From NCBI GenBank assembly GCA_020881915.1, contig JAJFPB010000002.1, forward strand, positions 5,405,001 through 5,469,000: a stretch of 64,000 bases of DNA, read 5' to 3'. The DNA comes from Paramyrothecium sp. XJ0827. Its lineage: Eukaryota; Ascomycota; Sordariomycetes; Hypocreales; Stachybotryaceae. The notes under the pieces were generated by a model. That model was not told where the DNA came from, searched no databases, and saw only the letters and a program-made list of their open reading frames with translations. Of this stretch, positions 35,467-47,438 are shown piece after piece. How positions within the stretch are numbered: position 1 is the first letter of the stretch; each line of letters opens with the position of its first letter. The position numbers and the translations under genes were made by a program.

Positions 35467-37078
35467 TTAACAAGAAAGTGTTTCCACAATAGCTCGCTGC
35501 ATCCTAGAATCGTCAAACCGCGTTGCCGCAATACATTCGGACATAGGAAAGCACATCTCGTCCCATACAGCTTTGAACCGACGCAGTAACTGTGTGTCGG
35601 GTTTGAAATTTGCTGAAATAGCTAAAAGAGCATCCTCCCACTTGGCAAGCCGAAGACGAGCCAACAACGTGCGCAGCTCCGCTGTGAACCATGATTTTGT
35701 CTCGGAGCCTCCGTCGGCTGCTGCCGCACCAACAAAGAGCTGCCCTAGAGTAAGGCTGACGCTGGAATTGGCACGATCATGCGCACCCATTAGGTTGAGT
35801 CGCAGTTTTTGAGCGAGAAAACCCAGAGGGAAAGATGCATCCGAATTGACGGGGGTCAACAAATCTCGAGGCCATTCAAGGCTGAGGAATGTGAGAAGTG
35901 CCGAACCGAGACATTTCACAGCAGGCCGGCTTTCCAGATTCAGAAGCTGTGACATGGGATACAAGACGTTGATGCGGCGGTCGATTTCTTCTGTGATGGC
36001 GGTATGCTCCAGCATGGAGATGGAGCTTCTGGCCGTATCGAGAGCGTCTCGGAGACCGGACACATCGCGACGAGCGGAAACTAGCATTGCCAAAAATTTC
36101 TCTTGACATTGTTCATGGAGCGCTCGATTCAGTTCTTGGTACTGTGGCTCGGGGATGCTCATGGCAGCATGAGCAAGATCGCTGGCAAGGGCCCGCGTCA
36201 GTTACGGGAGTTAGAAATATGACACGCCAAATGCTTACAAGGTGATAACATCTGAGAACCACTCTGGGATGGCCTTCTGCCCCCTGACCTGCCTTAGCTT
36301 GATCATCTGGGTAAGGCCACTAACGTGGATAGCCCATTCGGCCACGTTTCTTGAGAGTCGCTGCCATGAATGTGAGAAGCTGGAAAGAACAATGTTTGGA
36401 GTCAATTGGTCTTGTTACCTCACCAAACGACAATACAAAGACGGCTGCCAAGAGGCCGTCACTTAGTGGCTGTCCAGTCACACTTATCCTCTCGTTGACC
36501 ATGCGCACCGCCCTGTAGGCGTGGTGATGTGACCGACGCGCTATGCTTGTGTGTCTTGCTGCCGGATGGTGCTTCAACCCAACAGCCATGGAAGCCTCAA
36601 GCAGAGCAGGCTCAGATATGAGCAAGCTGGACCAGCCAAGCTCCCCTGCGGAGCCGGCTGAGCCCCAGGCGCATGGAAAGATCAAAGGCCGAAATTCTTG
36701 AAGGACTGAAGTTCAGAGTCTTGTCAACAACAGGTTTCGGGGGTTTAAGCTCTACAGATAGAGAAAAACCACTGGGGCAGAAAACATACGAAACTGAAGA
36801 CAGACAGTTAAGTTGTCGGTCAGTTGAGGGTGCAATAATGGCGACAGATATGTCTGGCTCTCGGAATCGCTGGATGCCGAGTGGAGCCCCTCTGGGCTTT
36901 TTGCGGGCGCGGATGGGGATCTGGGAACCGCTGCTCTCTGAAGTCTGTATGATTGCTCAAGACGCCGGCGACGTCGGGCAAAGTTGGCCTTGGTGACATG
37001 CGCCCGCATCGCCTTAACTGCAGAAGGGTCTAGGCCAGGAGCTTGGCCAATGTTCAGGAAGCTGAATTGATTCGTCAT
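35467..37078 (-). CDS. Fungal-specific transcription factor-domain protein lacking a zinc cluster (DUF3468 type)
   Basis: Four exons (37078-36790, 36705-36419, 36360-36239, 36181-35467) give 470 aa. The N-terminus reads MTNQFSFLNIGQAPGLD then VKAMRAHVTKANFARRRRRL. This is the short basic head typical of the zinc-cluster-less branch of Fungal_trans_2/DUF3468 proteins. The body has the usual helices: AVRMVNERISVTGQPLSDGL, FGERLSRNVAEWAIHVSGL and IPEWFSDVITFDLAHAAM, the last two rebuilt across introns. It ends in a helical regulatory half. The arginine run may contact DNA or serve nuclear import. Position, divergent from the SDR and next to the MFS and P450, suggests a local pathway regulator. 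Confidence 0.85.
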
Positions 37079-37175
37079 GGTGTTTCGCTTGCTGGGACGT
37101 GTGATGCAACTGATGTATCTTTGGTAGGTTCTCGACCAAGGACATAGAGATAAAATTGACAACAAGTCTCAAGGA

Positions 37176-37769
37176 GGAAAACAAGATGGCTTGGCACCTG
37201 GAAGCATGTCAATCGAGCCCCTGGCTTATGAGGATATGGTAAGTTACACGGAACAGGCAGTCCATCTCACCCTCCCCTTGACAACATTACTAATGGACAG
37301 CAGGAATGGGTCCCATAGTCGATGAAGCGCATGACTATACCGAATCTGGAAAACAAGATGTCTTGGCAGCTTACATCACAGACCCCAGCCTGTTAGGCCA
37401 GCGTATTTGATAGGTTGGTCTCCGTCTACAGTGGGTTACCCTCTCCTACACTAACCTGCCCTCTCCAGTACATTATTATGTTGCCACTTTTCGAAAGGTT
37501 TATCGGTAAGTGCATGAGTTGGGTATCGAGATCCAACCGCTACCCTTGCCATAGTTTGCTCCAAATGAAACAGACACTAGGTGACGAAGCAAAGCCTCAT
37601 ACCGAAAATGGAAAGCTAGATGACTTGGCAGAGAGTCGAAGAGTGCTTGGGCTTTGTCCAATCATTGCCTTGAATCGTGGGCCGTTGAGCCTATGCACAT
37701 CCCGCGGTGTCCGTACAACACACGAACTCAGATCGTTATACGCTTTTAGGAAAACAAGAACCCTTGGTA
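37176..37769 (+). repeat. Four dispersed copies of an imperfect 21-bp direct repeat
   Basis: Copies lie at 37176-37196, 37348-37368, 37610-37630 and 37749-37769, sharing the core AACAAGATGNCTTGGCA with decay in copies 3 and 4. Copies 1 and 2 differ at one base in 21. Around copies 2 and 3 the similarity extends about 28 bp further left (36 of 49 matches). All four lie within the divergent promoter of the regulator (minus) and SDR (plus). They could be operators for the regulator, or relics of a repeated coding unit. Confidence 0.7.
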
Positions 37770-37847
37770 TAATCGAATCCATAACGATTATAAATCAGGC
37801 CATCAATCATCCTGAAAGTGGTTCATGCCCGAGGCGGATCATTACAG

Positions 37848-37854
37848 TATAAAA
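37848..37854 (+). promoter_or_regulatory. TATA box of the SDR gene
   Basis: TATAAAA, 135 bp upstream of the ATG at 37989, immediately after the last 21-bp repeat copy. Confidence 0.55.
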
Positions 37855-37988
37855 TCCGTCTTGACCTCCTACTTGGCATTCCCAATTATCAGCCACAAAC
37901 CCCATCTACCATCAATCCTGAGATTCATCCTACATAGATCCATCAATTATACACAGGCAGTCTACGAAATCACCGAGAGACATCGAAA

Positions 37989-38907
37989 ATGACGAGGTTT
38001 TCCATTGAACTGTCAGGATACCATGTTCTGGTTACTGGTAAGTTCGGCCTTTCGCCTATGGAGCTCAGAATGATCGTTCTGATTCAGTACAGGTGGAACG
38101 AAGGGCATTGGAAAGTCCATAGTGGAGGCTTTTCTGGCCGAGGGAGCCAACGTATCCTACTGTGCCCGGACCATTCGCGGTGACGAGTTCGCTGGCGTCA
38201 AGGATGCGGCCAACGGTGCTCGCGCTGTAGGCAGTGAGGTCGATATCACCGACCTAGCTGCCATCGATGGCTGGGTGCAAAGCGCCGCCAAAGAATTTGG
38301 CAAAATCAACGTTGTGGTCGCTAATGGTTCGTTGGGTTCCCTCACGAATTCTCCTTGCTTGCGCTGACTAGTTCGTCTTCCATGTACAGCACCCACTGGC
38401 GAGGAAACAGGACTCGACGGCTGGCGTCGCAACTTCCAGGGTGACATCCTTGGTCTGATTACTCTCATAGAATCTGCGACGCCTCATCTCGCTGCCCAGG
38501 CCGGCGATGCCTCTATTGTCGTCATCTCCTCTCTCGCGGGCTTCGAGACTCGCCATCCAAGCGTTGCCGGTCCTTACTCTACATTAAAGCGTGCACAAGC
38601 CACACTTGCCAAGGATTACGGCCGCAAGCTGCTTCCACAGGGAATTCGCATCAATACTGTGGTTCCGGGATTTATCGCGGCGCCGGATGTTACGCATCCT
38701 GATGGCACGGTGGAGCCGAGCAGGCTGAACCAGGTCAAGGCCGTGTTTCCTGAATTTATTGCACAAATAGAACAGGTTGTTCCCTTGAAGAGGCCAGGTA
38801 AAGTGGAGGAGATTTCCAATACTGTCCTATTCCTGTCGTCCAGACTCTCTGGTTATACGGCGGGAGCGAATGTGATCATTGATGGTGGTACCAGTATAGC
38901 TCTCTGA
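37989..38907 (+). CDS. Short-chain dehydrogenase/reductase 2
   Basis: Three exons (37989-38037, 38093-38326, 38390-38907) encode 266 aa. The nucleotide-binding motif VTGGTKGIGKS is rebuilt across intron 1. The usual NNAG is replaced by VVVANAPTG. Catalytic Ser lies in VVISSLAG and the Tyr/Lys pair in PYSTLKRA. The C-terminus has VPLKRPGKVEEI and the closing GANVIIDGG. This is a classical SDR, probably oxidising or reducing an alcohol/ketone on a small lipophilic substrate. It shares the divergent promoter with the regulator and is tail-to-tail with the P450. Confidence 0.92.
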
Positions 38908-39525
38908 TGCAGCCACGCAAATAGTCAATAGAAGAGACTTCTAAGACTCGGCATCCGCCAAGAGGAATAATACTACCAACGAGTTGCAGGATGCATAATT
39001 TTGTTGAATTTATTTGACAAACAAATGTTACCGAACCGTCTTGCAAAAACTTGTTTACTGATTGCTAGTCTTTGAATAATACTCAGTGAGTGCTATACTG
39101 ACCACTGTTGGTGCTTCATCTGTGGCCTGGTTGTTCCGTTGTTATCAACAGTGAGAAGCATACGTGGGACAACAGGTCAAGTCAGAATATTTCATATGGT
39201 GAGTTTACAGATGGTGAAAAGTGGCTTTGCAAAAGCGATGCCCGTATATGCGGGTGGTTTGCCGATGCCATGGCATTTCACACTGGCGCCCTCATAGTAC
39301 TGATTGCTTGGGTGATGTGTTGATGTAGTTGGCCGCGAAACTGGTGTCCGCAAATAAAGCAGCCATGTTTATGAAATAGCATGATGAAAGAAAGACGTTG
39401 CCTTAGAATTCATGGTGTCATTGTGTCTGGGCAGAAATTGTTCTCTAGTCCAATCTTCTAGTGTAATATCCAAAGACAAGCCCAGTGGGTTGTCTAGTGA
39501 CAGCGCAACCGCTCTAAACCACAGC
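38908..39525. other. Intergenic, convergent 3' flanks of SDR and P450
   Basis: AT-rich; no gene is supported. Confidence 0.5.
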
Positions 39526-41242
39526 CTATGCCGACACAGTATCGAGATCGAGCTCCTCTTGACGCCTTCGGAGTAGAAGTTTGGTTGCAGGATCTGTTAC
39601 ATATGACATCCCATGCACGATGTTCTCGGGTTTAGTTCCCGGTAAGAGCTTCCAATCATACTTCAGCAGTATATGGCAGAGGGCAATCTTGACCTCGTTT
39701 GCAGCAAAGAAACGCCCAGGACAGGCATGCAACCCATGACCGAAGCCTAGATGGCTAGTACTCGTGCTTACCAGGTGCGCATAGGTGTCCTGGCCGGGCG
39801 TCTCGCGCATTCTAAGGAACCGGTACCCGTCGAACTGATCAGGATTATCGTAGTAGTCCTTGCTCCACATGTGCGTGCCATCGACGACAAGCTTGGTGCC
39901 TTTCTTGACAAAGAGTCCACTGGGCAAGGTCATATCCTCTAGCACAAGCCTCCTGACTCCTTTGTAATCTATTAGAGCGCATTTCCTGGCTTGGTGGAGT
40001 TCGACAAACCTAGAACGATTGGCTTCAATCTCTGCGACTCCTTAATCACGCTGTCCATGAGATTCAGATTGTAGAGCCCAGACTTTTTCAATCCGTCGGC
40101 TCTCAAAACGCTTACTGCCTCGTTACGTAAAGGTTCAAATAACACGGGGTGCTTTGCAATGTTGATCATAGTTTGCTGTAGTAAATCGGTAGTTGTATGT
40201 ATTGCAGCGAGGGACAGCGTGATTTGAGAGGTTGCCGGATCTATTGTGGAGTTTTCCTTCTCGAACCACTCAATCGAATCATCAAAGGGCACTTTCTCTC
40301 CTTGAGCCGATGCCTCGTTCTTGGCCTTGCGACGACTCTCGATATGAGGCTTGATACACCGGCGGACCTCGACATGTGCCTTCCGGACTTCCCGGCATGT
40401 AGGCATTAACCAGTGGATGATTGGTCGCATCCAACGGGGATACTGTCGTAGAAGATCAGCGGCTTGGAAAGCCTTCAGAGTGTAGTTTGTTGAGGCTTTA
40501 TTCCACTCATCATCTTTTCCGAGTTGTTCGCCCATGAAAACTCGAGATGACATTCGCGACACGATGCTCATTATACTAGATTGAAGATTCACCTCGTGCC
40601 ACTCTGATGGATCACATTAGTTAAGAAATCCCTGCCAGAGCGAGCTGCCGTCGAATGCTTACCAGAAGAGTTTGTAAACACTTCGCTCAGTACAGCCGAT
40701 GCTTCTTGAGACAGAGGGGCTGTCAATTTGTCTGCGGCATGTTGAGTTAGCGCTGTTAGAGTAATCAAATGGCAAGCTGCCACACACTCAACGCCTTGGT
40801 CAAGTATTTTATCACCACCTGAGGCAGGGCAGGGTCAGCCGCAAATGGAGTAAAACCAGGGATGTACCCATGGGCATCCTGTTCGAAGTTAGCCGTTGAA
40901 CGCTGCTTAGAATTTGAGAGTAGACGGAACTACATCTTGTGCAGCTTCGCCGAAGTCTAATCGTTTATCATTCTTGATTCCGTCAAGGACTTTAGGAGAG
41001 ATAATGATGATTTCACCCAATTCACTGAATGCTTTGTATGGTCGATCGCCGAAATGAGCTCTTCCCTTTTTGAGTAGTTCAAGACTCTGTTGCATAAAGC
41101 GACTCGCCCTTCCTCTATTCAAAAGTTCAAACTTTCCAAGCGGGTTGAGTTCTGGTAATTCAGGCCTTTTGTTTCGAACAGCGATAACAAAGCTGAACGT
41201 GAACAAGATCAATGCAACAGCAATGAAATAATCATTAGCCAT
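39526..41242 (-). CDS. Cytochrome P450 monooxygenase (CYP68/CYP503-like)
   Basis: Five exons (41242-40934, 40878-40788, 40731-40663, 40603-40010, 39959-39526) give 498 aa. There is an N-terminal membrane anchor (YFIAVALILFTFSFVIAV) and the DAHGYIPGFTPFAADPAL segment. SIVSRMSSRVFMGEQL follows, then the I-helix AAIHTTTDLLQQ, the K-helix ExxR in ESQRLKP, and the haem-binding FGHGLHACPGRFFA with the axial Cys near residue 434. The I-helix and the SRVFMGE block are typical of fungal P450s that oxidise diterpenes and related isoprenoids, such as gibberellin P450s. An upstream in-frame ATG at 41329 would add 29 residues; 41242 is preferred because the anchor follows at once. Confidence 0.92.
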
Positions 41243-41373
41243 GGAAATGGAATGAAAGCCTGTTCCCAAAATCTCTTGCCCAGAAGATCTCATTGCTGCA
41301 ATTATCCACATTCCGCTCATGTCTTGCATTTTTAAGTTCAAGCTGAGCAATTGGAGGCGACAGCAGCCTCCCG

Positions 41374-41383
41374 CTATTTATGG
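41374..41383 (-). promoter_or_regulatory. TATA-like element of the P450 gene
   Basis: CCATAAATAG on the minus strand, about 130 bp upstream of the preferred ATG at 41242. Confidence 0.35.
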
Positions 41384-44300
41384 TAGAAACAAGGAGAAGT
41401 ACCGGGTCACACAAATGCCAGTCAGTGGGTGAACATATACTCTATTCACATGCAGTCATTGCACCTATCATCTAGAAATGTCTCGGGTAAGACTAGATCA
41501 TACGCAACTGTGCACCCATTGTATAAGCTTATTGTCAATACGAGAATATAAACGAGTCTTGCGTGTAAGAACATCCCCATCAATGTGGCTGAATGAACTT
41601 TTCTTCTACAAGGCTTACCAAGATTTCGTAGATGATTACACAAATGACGCTGAGTGTCAAGTGTGCGCCCTTGCAAAAGGTCAAATGAGCGTCGAACTCG
41701 CTATCTGCATTCGAGCTCAAGCGCCCAGCTGTCCTATAAACGTAACGTAACTTGTAAGTCCCATTGAGAGTGGGACCATGCCGCCAGCACAACTATTGCT
41801 CACCTCACACAAGAGGCTACGCCACCTTCAGCCGCTCAATAGGCTCATGACCATCATGACTAACGCCCAATTTTTCATCTCGTAAAGGAGAGAGACACCA
41901 TGACTTTTCATGCGCTGGCCTCTACTTCATCCAATCAACACACGTGTCAGAAGCCATTGGACTAGTAGGCATTGCTAGTTCATGTGCTGGCTCGCCGGCC
42001 AAGACCAGAAACCTCATCTGGATGAAACAATGCTCACCCACCCAGTAGACACATCGCTCTACCCTTACTTGGTTACCTCTTTGTGCCGGAATCGGCGGAA
42101 TCGGAGCCAAGTTTCAGCGCCTAGCTACCAATTTCGTTATTCTTGGCAACAACTCACAAGTCTACGATTGAGCAGGATGGTCTTCCTTCAATCGACCCCT
42201 ATCAAGGTCTCGCAAGAAACATGGATTCCGACTTCCATTGACAAAATCTCACAGCTCCATGGGTCAGAAATTTAGATCCCGTACACCTTATGAAGTGTGT
42301 CAAAGTCATCATTGTCGAGTGCAGACCAAGTCGGCCCCCTAAGCCAGTAATTTTTGTTGTCATTGTGCTTCTTGATTCCTTTTTGAACTGTCGGAAAAGC
42401 CACCCTCGCCGCAGATAGCATTCATTTACATATTGAGGATGCCGAATATGCAAAATATCTTATACTCAACCAAAGATGTTTCAAGTTCCTGCCCGTGAAA
42501 GTGGTCGCTGCAGCAGATTCACGTCGGGGCCGGAATCAATTACAAACAAAGCAGGTCATCCGCACTCATTCTTTGATTCTCCCGTATTCGTTCAAGCAGT
42601 TCTAGGATTATCCGCAAACCTAGCCCGGAGACTGACGTTCAAAGTCCAAGCCGGATGGGCCTGTACGGTCCTGAAATGTCCCTCAACTAAAACGCAGGCG
42701 ACTATTTCGGTACGCGCTGTCCTCTTCCGGTGCGGCTGGCTCACCCATAGCGGAAGCATTAAGAACATGGGCGTAGTGGGCTTCAATTGTATGGTTGCAG
42801 CGAAAATCGGAGTAACAAGCTTGGAGGACTAGATTGGTCGATGCAGATTGAGTCTACCTAAATGAAGCCATGGCCGCCAGACTGCCAAGTCGCAAGCGTT
42901 TTGGTGTTTATATGTTCGGACATGTTCCGGATTTCTATTTTCCTTCGCCAAACCAGACCGTCGCTCAACACGTCGTGGCTTGGCCGCGATATAACACTAC
43001 CACTGGAAAATGGCTTTCGCCCTCCTTTGACATGAATAAGGAGGGCGAGGCTGAAGAGTCTGGCCAAAGAATCCTTGGATCAGATAACAGATAAGCATCG
43101 GTTGTTATCAGATGTATTTCTCCCAGCCAGCTCGGCTTTAGTCCTTCTTGTGTCCCGACTACCGGCCGAAAACCCACAATCCGGAGCAATAATGCAGGGG
43201 AAGATCCACAATGTGCCATCAAGTGATGCTTGCTGCATGCAGCCTAGTGCTAATCAGGACTGTTGCTCGTCGCTGGGCGTTCAATTACTGCGAAATGCCG
43301 CAAGAACATCGGAAGTTACATGGAAGGAATGACGCTCCGTGACATGGTTTGTGGAGTAGCAGTCTCGTGATCGGCAGGGTTGAAGCTGTCAACGTGCAGC
43401 AGCCAGCAAGAGGCTGTAGATGCTTAATTCCCCGCCATTTTACTTTGTTCATGCGAGGCTATACTTGTCACTGATATAGGGGAGCCTGCCCAGGCAGGTG
43501 GCGGTAAATTATCCGTAACCGGACATTTGAGGCGCGAGGTGAGCCTTTTCCGCAAGTATTCCGTCATTGACTCCTGGCCAAGACGGACGAGTCGCCCAGC
43601 AAGGGCGGTCTTGTGACGGGTGACCCAATATGGATGGTTCCAGGCAACTTTCGCCACGGAGGGAGCGAAATACGAAACAAAGACCAAGGACAAACGAGTG
43701 GAACGCATGGCAGCAAGGTCCTGTAATTGTTGGCCGTGTTCTACAGCTAAGCCTCGTTGCGTTAGCCTTGGTTAGCCTTGGTTGATCGACAAGGTTATTT
43801 CCTTCTCGTCGTCACAAATAAACGCGAGGGATCCAGTATTTCCATATTGCAATCAAAGGAGCAGCGACTGCGCAACTTGTGGTTGGAGGAAATGGCCCGG
43901 ACTCTGACTTCGACTCCATAGCTGGGTTGAGTTGCCCTGGCAGGGGCTGGTAGGTGGGATAATTTAGTCTGGAAATTCCGCAAGGGTGACTACGCTCACT
44001 CGAGTCCGGATCGTCGGTAGTGCTCGATTGGTCAATCTAATTCCCGTGCGACAGGCACCGTTTCACTATTAATTGAAATAAGCTTGTCTGTAAGTGCCGG
44101 CAGATGGGAATGGAGCCCCAGAGCCAATATTGGAAGTCAAACATTACCTTCCTGGAAAGGCTTGGCTCCGCGTTTCCTTAATCCTGGTGATAGCTTCGTG
44201 TTCCGAGAGACGATTCGAGAAATGAAGCTTGAGCCAGATGTTCCTCCAATCAATGCGTCAGTGTCTTGGCCGAAGACCTATCTCAACAAAGTAGATAAAG

Positions 44301-44409
44301 CTCGAACGTATCGCACTTGACAACAAGGTATCAGCAGCACTCAACAGAGCAAGCAACTGACAAGGACATCAATTCATACTCACTCCCAACACTTCTTCGT
44401 TCCATCAAC
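41384..44409. other. Gene-poor interval of about 3 kb
   Basis: No convincing gene. A tandem GTTAGCCTTG pair occurs at 43761-43780. The right end holds the promoter and leader of the pectate lyase gene. Confidence 0.5.
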
Positions 44410-45193
44410 ATGCAGTACTCCGGCCTTGTTCTCCTTGCCGCTTGCGGCTTGGCTTCAGCCCAGACCCTCAACATTCCTACTCGCGTCGGAAACGTGGTCG
44501 CCCTGTCGCAGCCTTCCGTCATCAGCGGCTCCGTCGACCTTGGAAACCGAGAGTTCGACCGCGGAGTTTCCTGCGGAGAGGGAGAGAACGGCAGTGACGA
44601 TGCTGTCTTCATCCTCGAGAACGGAGCCAGCCTGTCCAACGTCATCATTGGCACACGCCAGCGCGAGGGCGTCCACTGCAAGGGAGCCTGTACTCTTACC
44701 AACGTCTGGTTCCGCGATGTTTGCGAAGGTGAGTCATGAACAGGACGTGTCAAGCTTCGGTGAAACTAACAAGACCTTTCCAGATGCTGTTTCGGCTCTC
44801 GGCACGGGCAACGTCCTGATCCAGGGCGGCGGCGCCCAGAACGCAGACGACAAGGTTGTCCAGCACAACGGCCGCGGCACCGTTACCATCCGAAACTACA
44901 CTGTCGTCAAGGCCGGCAAGCTTTACCGCAGCTGCGGAGACTGCACCAACAACGGCGGCCCCCGCAACGTTGTCCTTGACAACGTCCGCGCCAACGGCAT
45001 CACCTCTGACCTTGTCGGCATCAACTCCAACTACGGCGACACCGCCACCATCAACAACTCCTGCGGCGTCACCAAGAAGGCATGCCAGGAATACAAGGGT
45101 GTCACCAAGGGCAGCGGCAGCAGCTCAAAGGTGTCGACCACCGGCAACTGCCAGGGCTCCCAGGGCAAGCTGGCCAAGCTCCCCACCTGCTAA
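44410..45193 (+). CDS. Secreted pectate lyase, polysaccharide lyase family 3
   Basis: Two exons (44410-44728, 44784-45193) encode 242 aa. The signal peptide is MQYSGLVLLAACGLASAQ. The PL3 beta-helix is evident: SGSVDLGNREFDRG, DDAVFILENGASLSNVIIG, EGVHCKGACTLTNVWFRDVC, then EDAVSALGTGNVLIQGGGAQ, and GKLYRSCGDCTNNGGPRNV. The acidic residues in WFRDVCEDA and the Arg in LYRSCG correspond to the calcium/catalytic region of the family. It cleaves de-esterified pectin by beta-elimination outside the cell. Such enzymes are typical of plant-pathogenic and plant-decaying fungi. The coding sequence is GC-rich compared with the flanks. Confidence 0.95.
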
Positions 45194-46134
45194 GCGAAGC
45201 AAGTCTAGGCGAGACTTGGCTGTCTTGGAGGTTGACCCTAGTTGACCGAGAATTCGTGAAATTGTATATGGATTTTGTTAGCTAGCCGACAATTAGCGTA
45301 GTACATATCACTGTCATTACCCCAGAAGATGACCTAAAGTCCTGGTCAATGTGATAAAAGAGCTGCCTCTGTCATTTGTGTCCAAGTCAGTCGTGGACTT
45401 GATTCATGTCTCGGTCGCATCAAGTCTGAAAGGCAGTGTTTCTTACGACACATCAAAACACTCGGCCTCAGCGCAAACCACAAGCGATGAAATATCCATC
45501 CGTGTTTTTTGGTACACCTAAGTCACGAAATCGGCATTGCACAGCCTGGCCGTGCATGACACAAAACCAATAAGTGAAGAAAGTTATGAGAGACAAGGCC
45601 CACGGCTGGGCAGCGTTTGGTACATGCGATTGCTCGTGCTTTCGGAGGCACGCACTTGCAATCACTCTCAAATCCGATGTCAGCCGGTAGGTTACCATTG
45701 CTTGGCACCATTTCTGTCCAAGACAATCGTCCCTGTTCATGCATGTACTGCCCGATAGCTTTATGACAGCTTGCGCGTCTGGTTCGTAATATGTATCACA
45801 TTCTAACCATTACTCTAAGCTACTTCCTTTCCCTTGCTTTAGTTGGTGTGGCTCCGTTGTTGTAACAGTGGACAATTGCCTGCCGTGTCTTAAAATAAGG
45901 CATCTTGATCCGACTTGGCGAGCTTGGCTTCCTTGGCAGCATAACCTCGCCTTCCTCAAGGGATGCAATACATGGCTCATTTTACTCTGAGGCTATGGTA
46001 ATAATGGTTTGGATGCATTGATACATATTTAGGCACGCCTCGGTACACTTGCAGTCTTCCTGGTTCTTTATCCCTATGAAAACTTTGCGGACCCTCGAGC
46101 TTCTTTTCAAAATTTAAGGAACAAATCACTCAAC
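45194..46134. other. Intergenic, nothing recognised
   Basis: 3' flank of the pectate lyase and promoter of the lectin-like gene. No further feature was found. Confidence 0.5.
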
Positions 46135-46575
46135 ATGCCGCTCATGAACCCCTACTACGGCAATGTCGAAGGTGGCGAGGAATTCGTTAGCTTCGCGCAA
46201 GATGACGATGTTCAAGTCTCCTTGCTCGAGGTCTGGACGCACATCATCCCAGGCGACCACGAAGTCATCAAAGCCTTGCGTATCAGCTGGAGTGATGGTT
46301 CAGACAGAACTTTTGGCGAGCCGAACGAAGACCATCCTGCAGTTTCGGCGAGGTTTGAACTTGACGAGCGAATCACGAAAATGATTATCCATTCCGGCGC
46401 CTGGGTAGACTCCATTTACTTTGAGTCCACGGAACATCCGGACGGGCAGACACTTGGGGGAAGCGGAGGAGATCCTTGGGAGCAAGATGTAGGAAACGGG
46501 GTGTTCTTGGGATTTTGGGGAAGATCTGGCACCGCAATTGATGCGCTTGCAAGCGTGTTTAAACGGGACGATTGA
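46135..46575 (+). CDS. Jacalin-like lectin-domain protein
   Basis: An intronless frame of 146 aa without a signal peptide. The single domain shows the beta-prism pattern: VIKALRISWSDGSDRTFG, then FELDERITKMIIHSGAWVDSIYFEST, then GGSGGDPWEQDVGNGVFLGFWGRSG and IDALASVF. Jacalin-like domains bind mannose- or galactose-type glycans. As a cytosolic or unconventionally secreted lectin it could bind fungal, plant or competitor glycans; this is inferred. It lies about 860 bp upstream of HET protein 3 on the same strand. The sugar-binding loop cannot be assigned precisely by eye. Confidence 0.75.
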   Translation: MPLMNPYYGNVEGGEEFVSFAQDDDVQVSLLEVWTHIIPGDHEVIKALRISWSDGSDRTFGEPNEDHPAVSARFELDERITKMIIHSGAWVDSIYFESTEHPDGQTLGGSGGDPWEQDVGNGVFLGFWGRSGTAIDALASVFKRDD

Positions 46576-47438
46576 GCTAGATGCTCCGTCATCAGTGGTT
46601 GAGACACAGGAAGACATAACGCGCAAAAACGCCATGAGCCATCAACAAGAACGGAGATTGTCCTTTTTTTGCACGATTCTGACGCAAAAGAGCGCCCAGG
46701 GTCGTCAAGAAAGTCTGCAGCTTATTGAACAAGAGTTAACTGTTTCGCGTATCTACTTGAATGATGCATTAACCAACCAAGGCGATTCGACAAACACCCT
46801 TCGCGAAGTTGTGCCAGAATCCTTGACTCAAGTCACTCCGTTGACCGGTTTTTTCAAATACGTTCAGCCTCTCATAAACTTGAAAAGGCGTCGTTCCGTT
46901 GAGACGTAGCAGAACAATCGAAAGGATGCTAGCAAAGCCATAGTAACCACATTTGTGGCTACGTAACCGGTGATTTAGCCGGCGATTCACCTTCATACGA
47001 TCAACAGTCGGTTTCCATTTCTCTGGTTGCATAATCAGCACACGAGCTCCCTGTAACGCAAGGAATTCCCCCAATCCTTACGCCTTGAAAAGGCATGGCG
47101 CGATAATAAGCACGCTCCGCCTTTCCCCCAGCTTCTTCTGCAAATGTTGCTAAAAATCTATTTTCAGCGCATCCTTCCTTGCAGATGAAACAAGCACATT
47201 GGGGGCCAGCGCAGTTCGGGTGTACTGTAGTTGTAGTAACGGATCGTCACGTGTCGCTTCCTTTGCACATCAAACCTTGCAAAGACGGGGATCTTTGATA
47301 TCTTACGTTGCTTTTCTCTTTTCTCTCATCATCCGAGGATCGCATGTGTCTATCTTTTCACTGTCCGCCCCATAGTGCATGCGTACAACATAGAGATTAC
47401 ATTTATTTTTACTGTTCATTTCTCATTCCCCTCGTACC
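46576..47438. other. Intergenic between lectin and HET protein 3
   Basis: No gene is supported. The last ~150 bp are T/C-rich, as expected for a fungal leader. Confidence 0.5.

Noticed and set aside
22658..41242. A gibberellin-like cluster formed by the GA4-desaturase-like oxygenase and the CYP68/CYP503-like P450
   Set aside because: The genes are 16 kb apart with HET, secreted-protein and MBOAT genes between them, and there is no cyclase or prenyl synthase in the window.
42476..42832. 118-codon plus-strand ATG frame
   Set aside because: Composition is mixed and low in hydrophobic structure, with no domain, and neighbouring frames are equally open. Not supported as coding.
43424..43708. 94-codon minus-strand ATG frame with a weakly hydrophobic N-terminus
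   Set aside because: The hydrophobic stretch is short and interrupted. There is no cysteine pattern, domain or promoter element, and it lies in an otherwise gene-poor tract.
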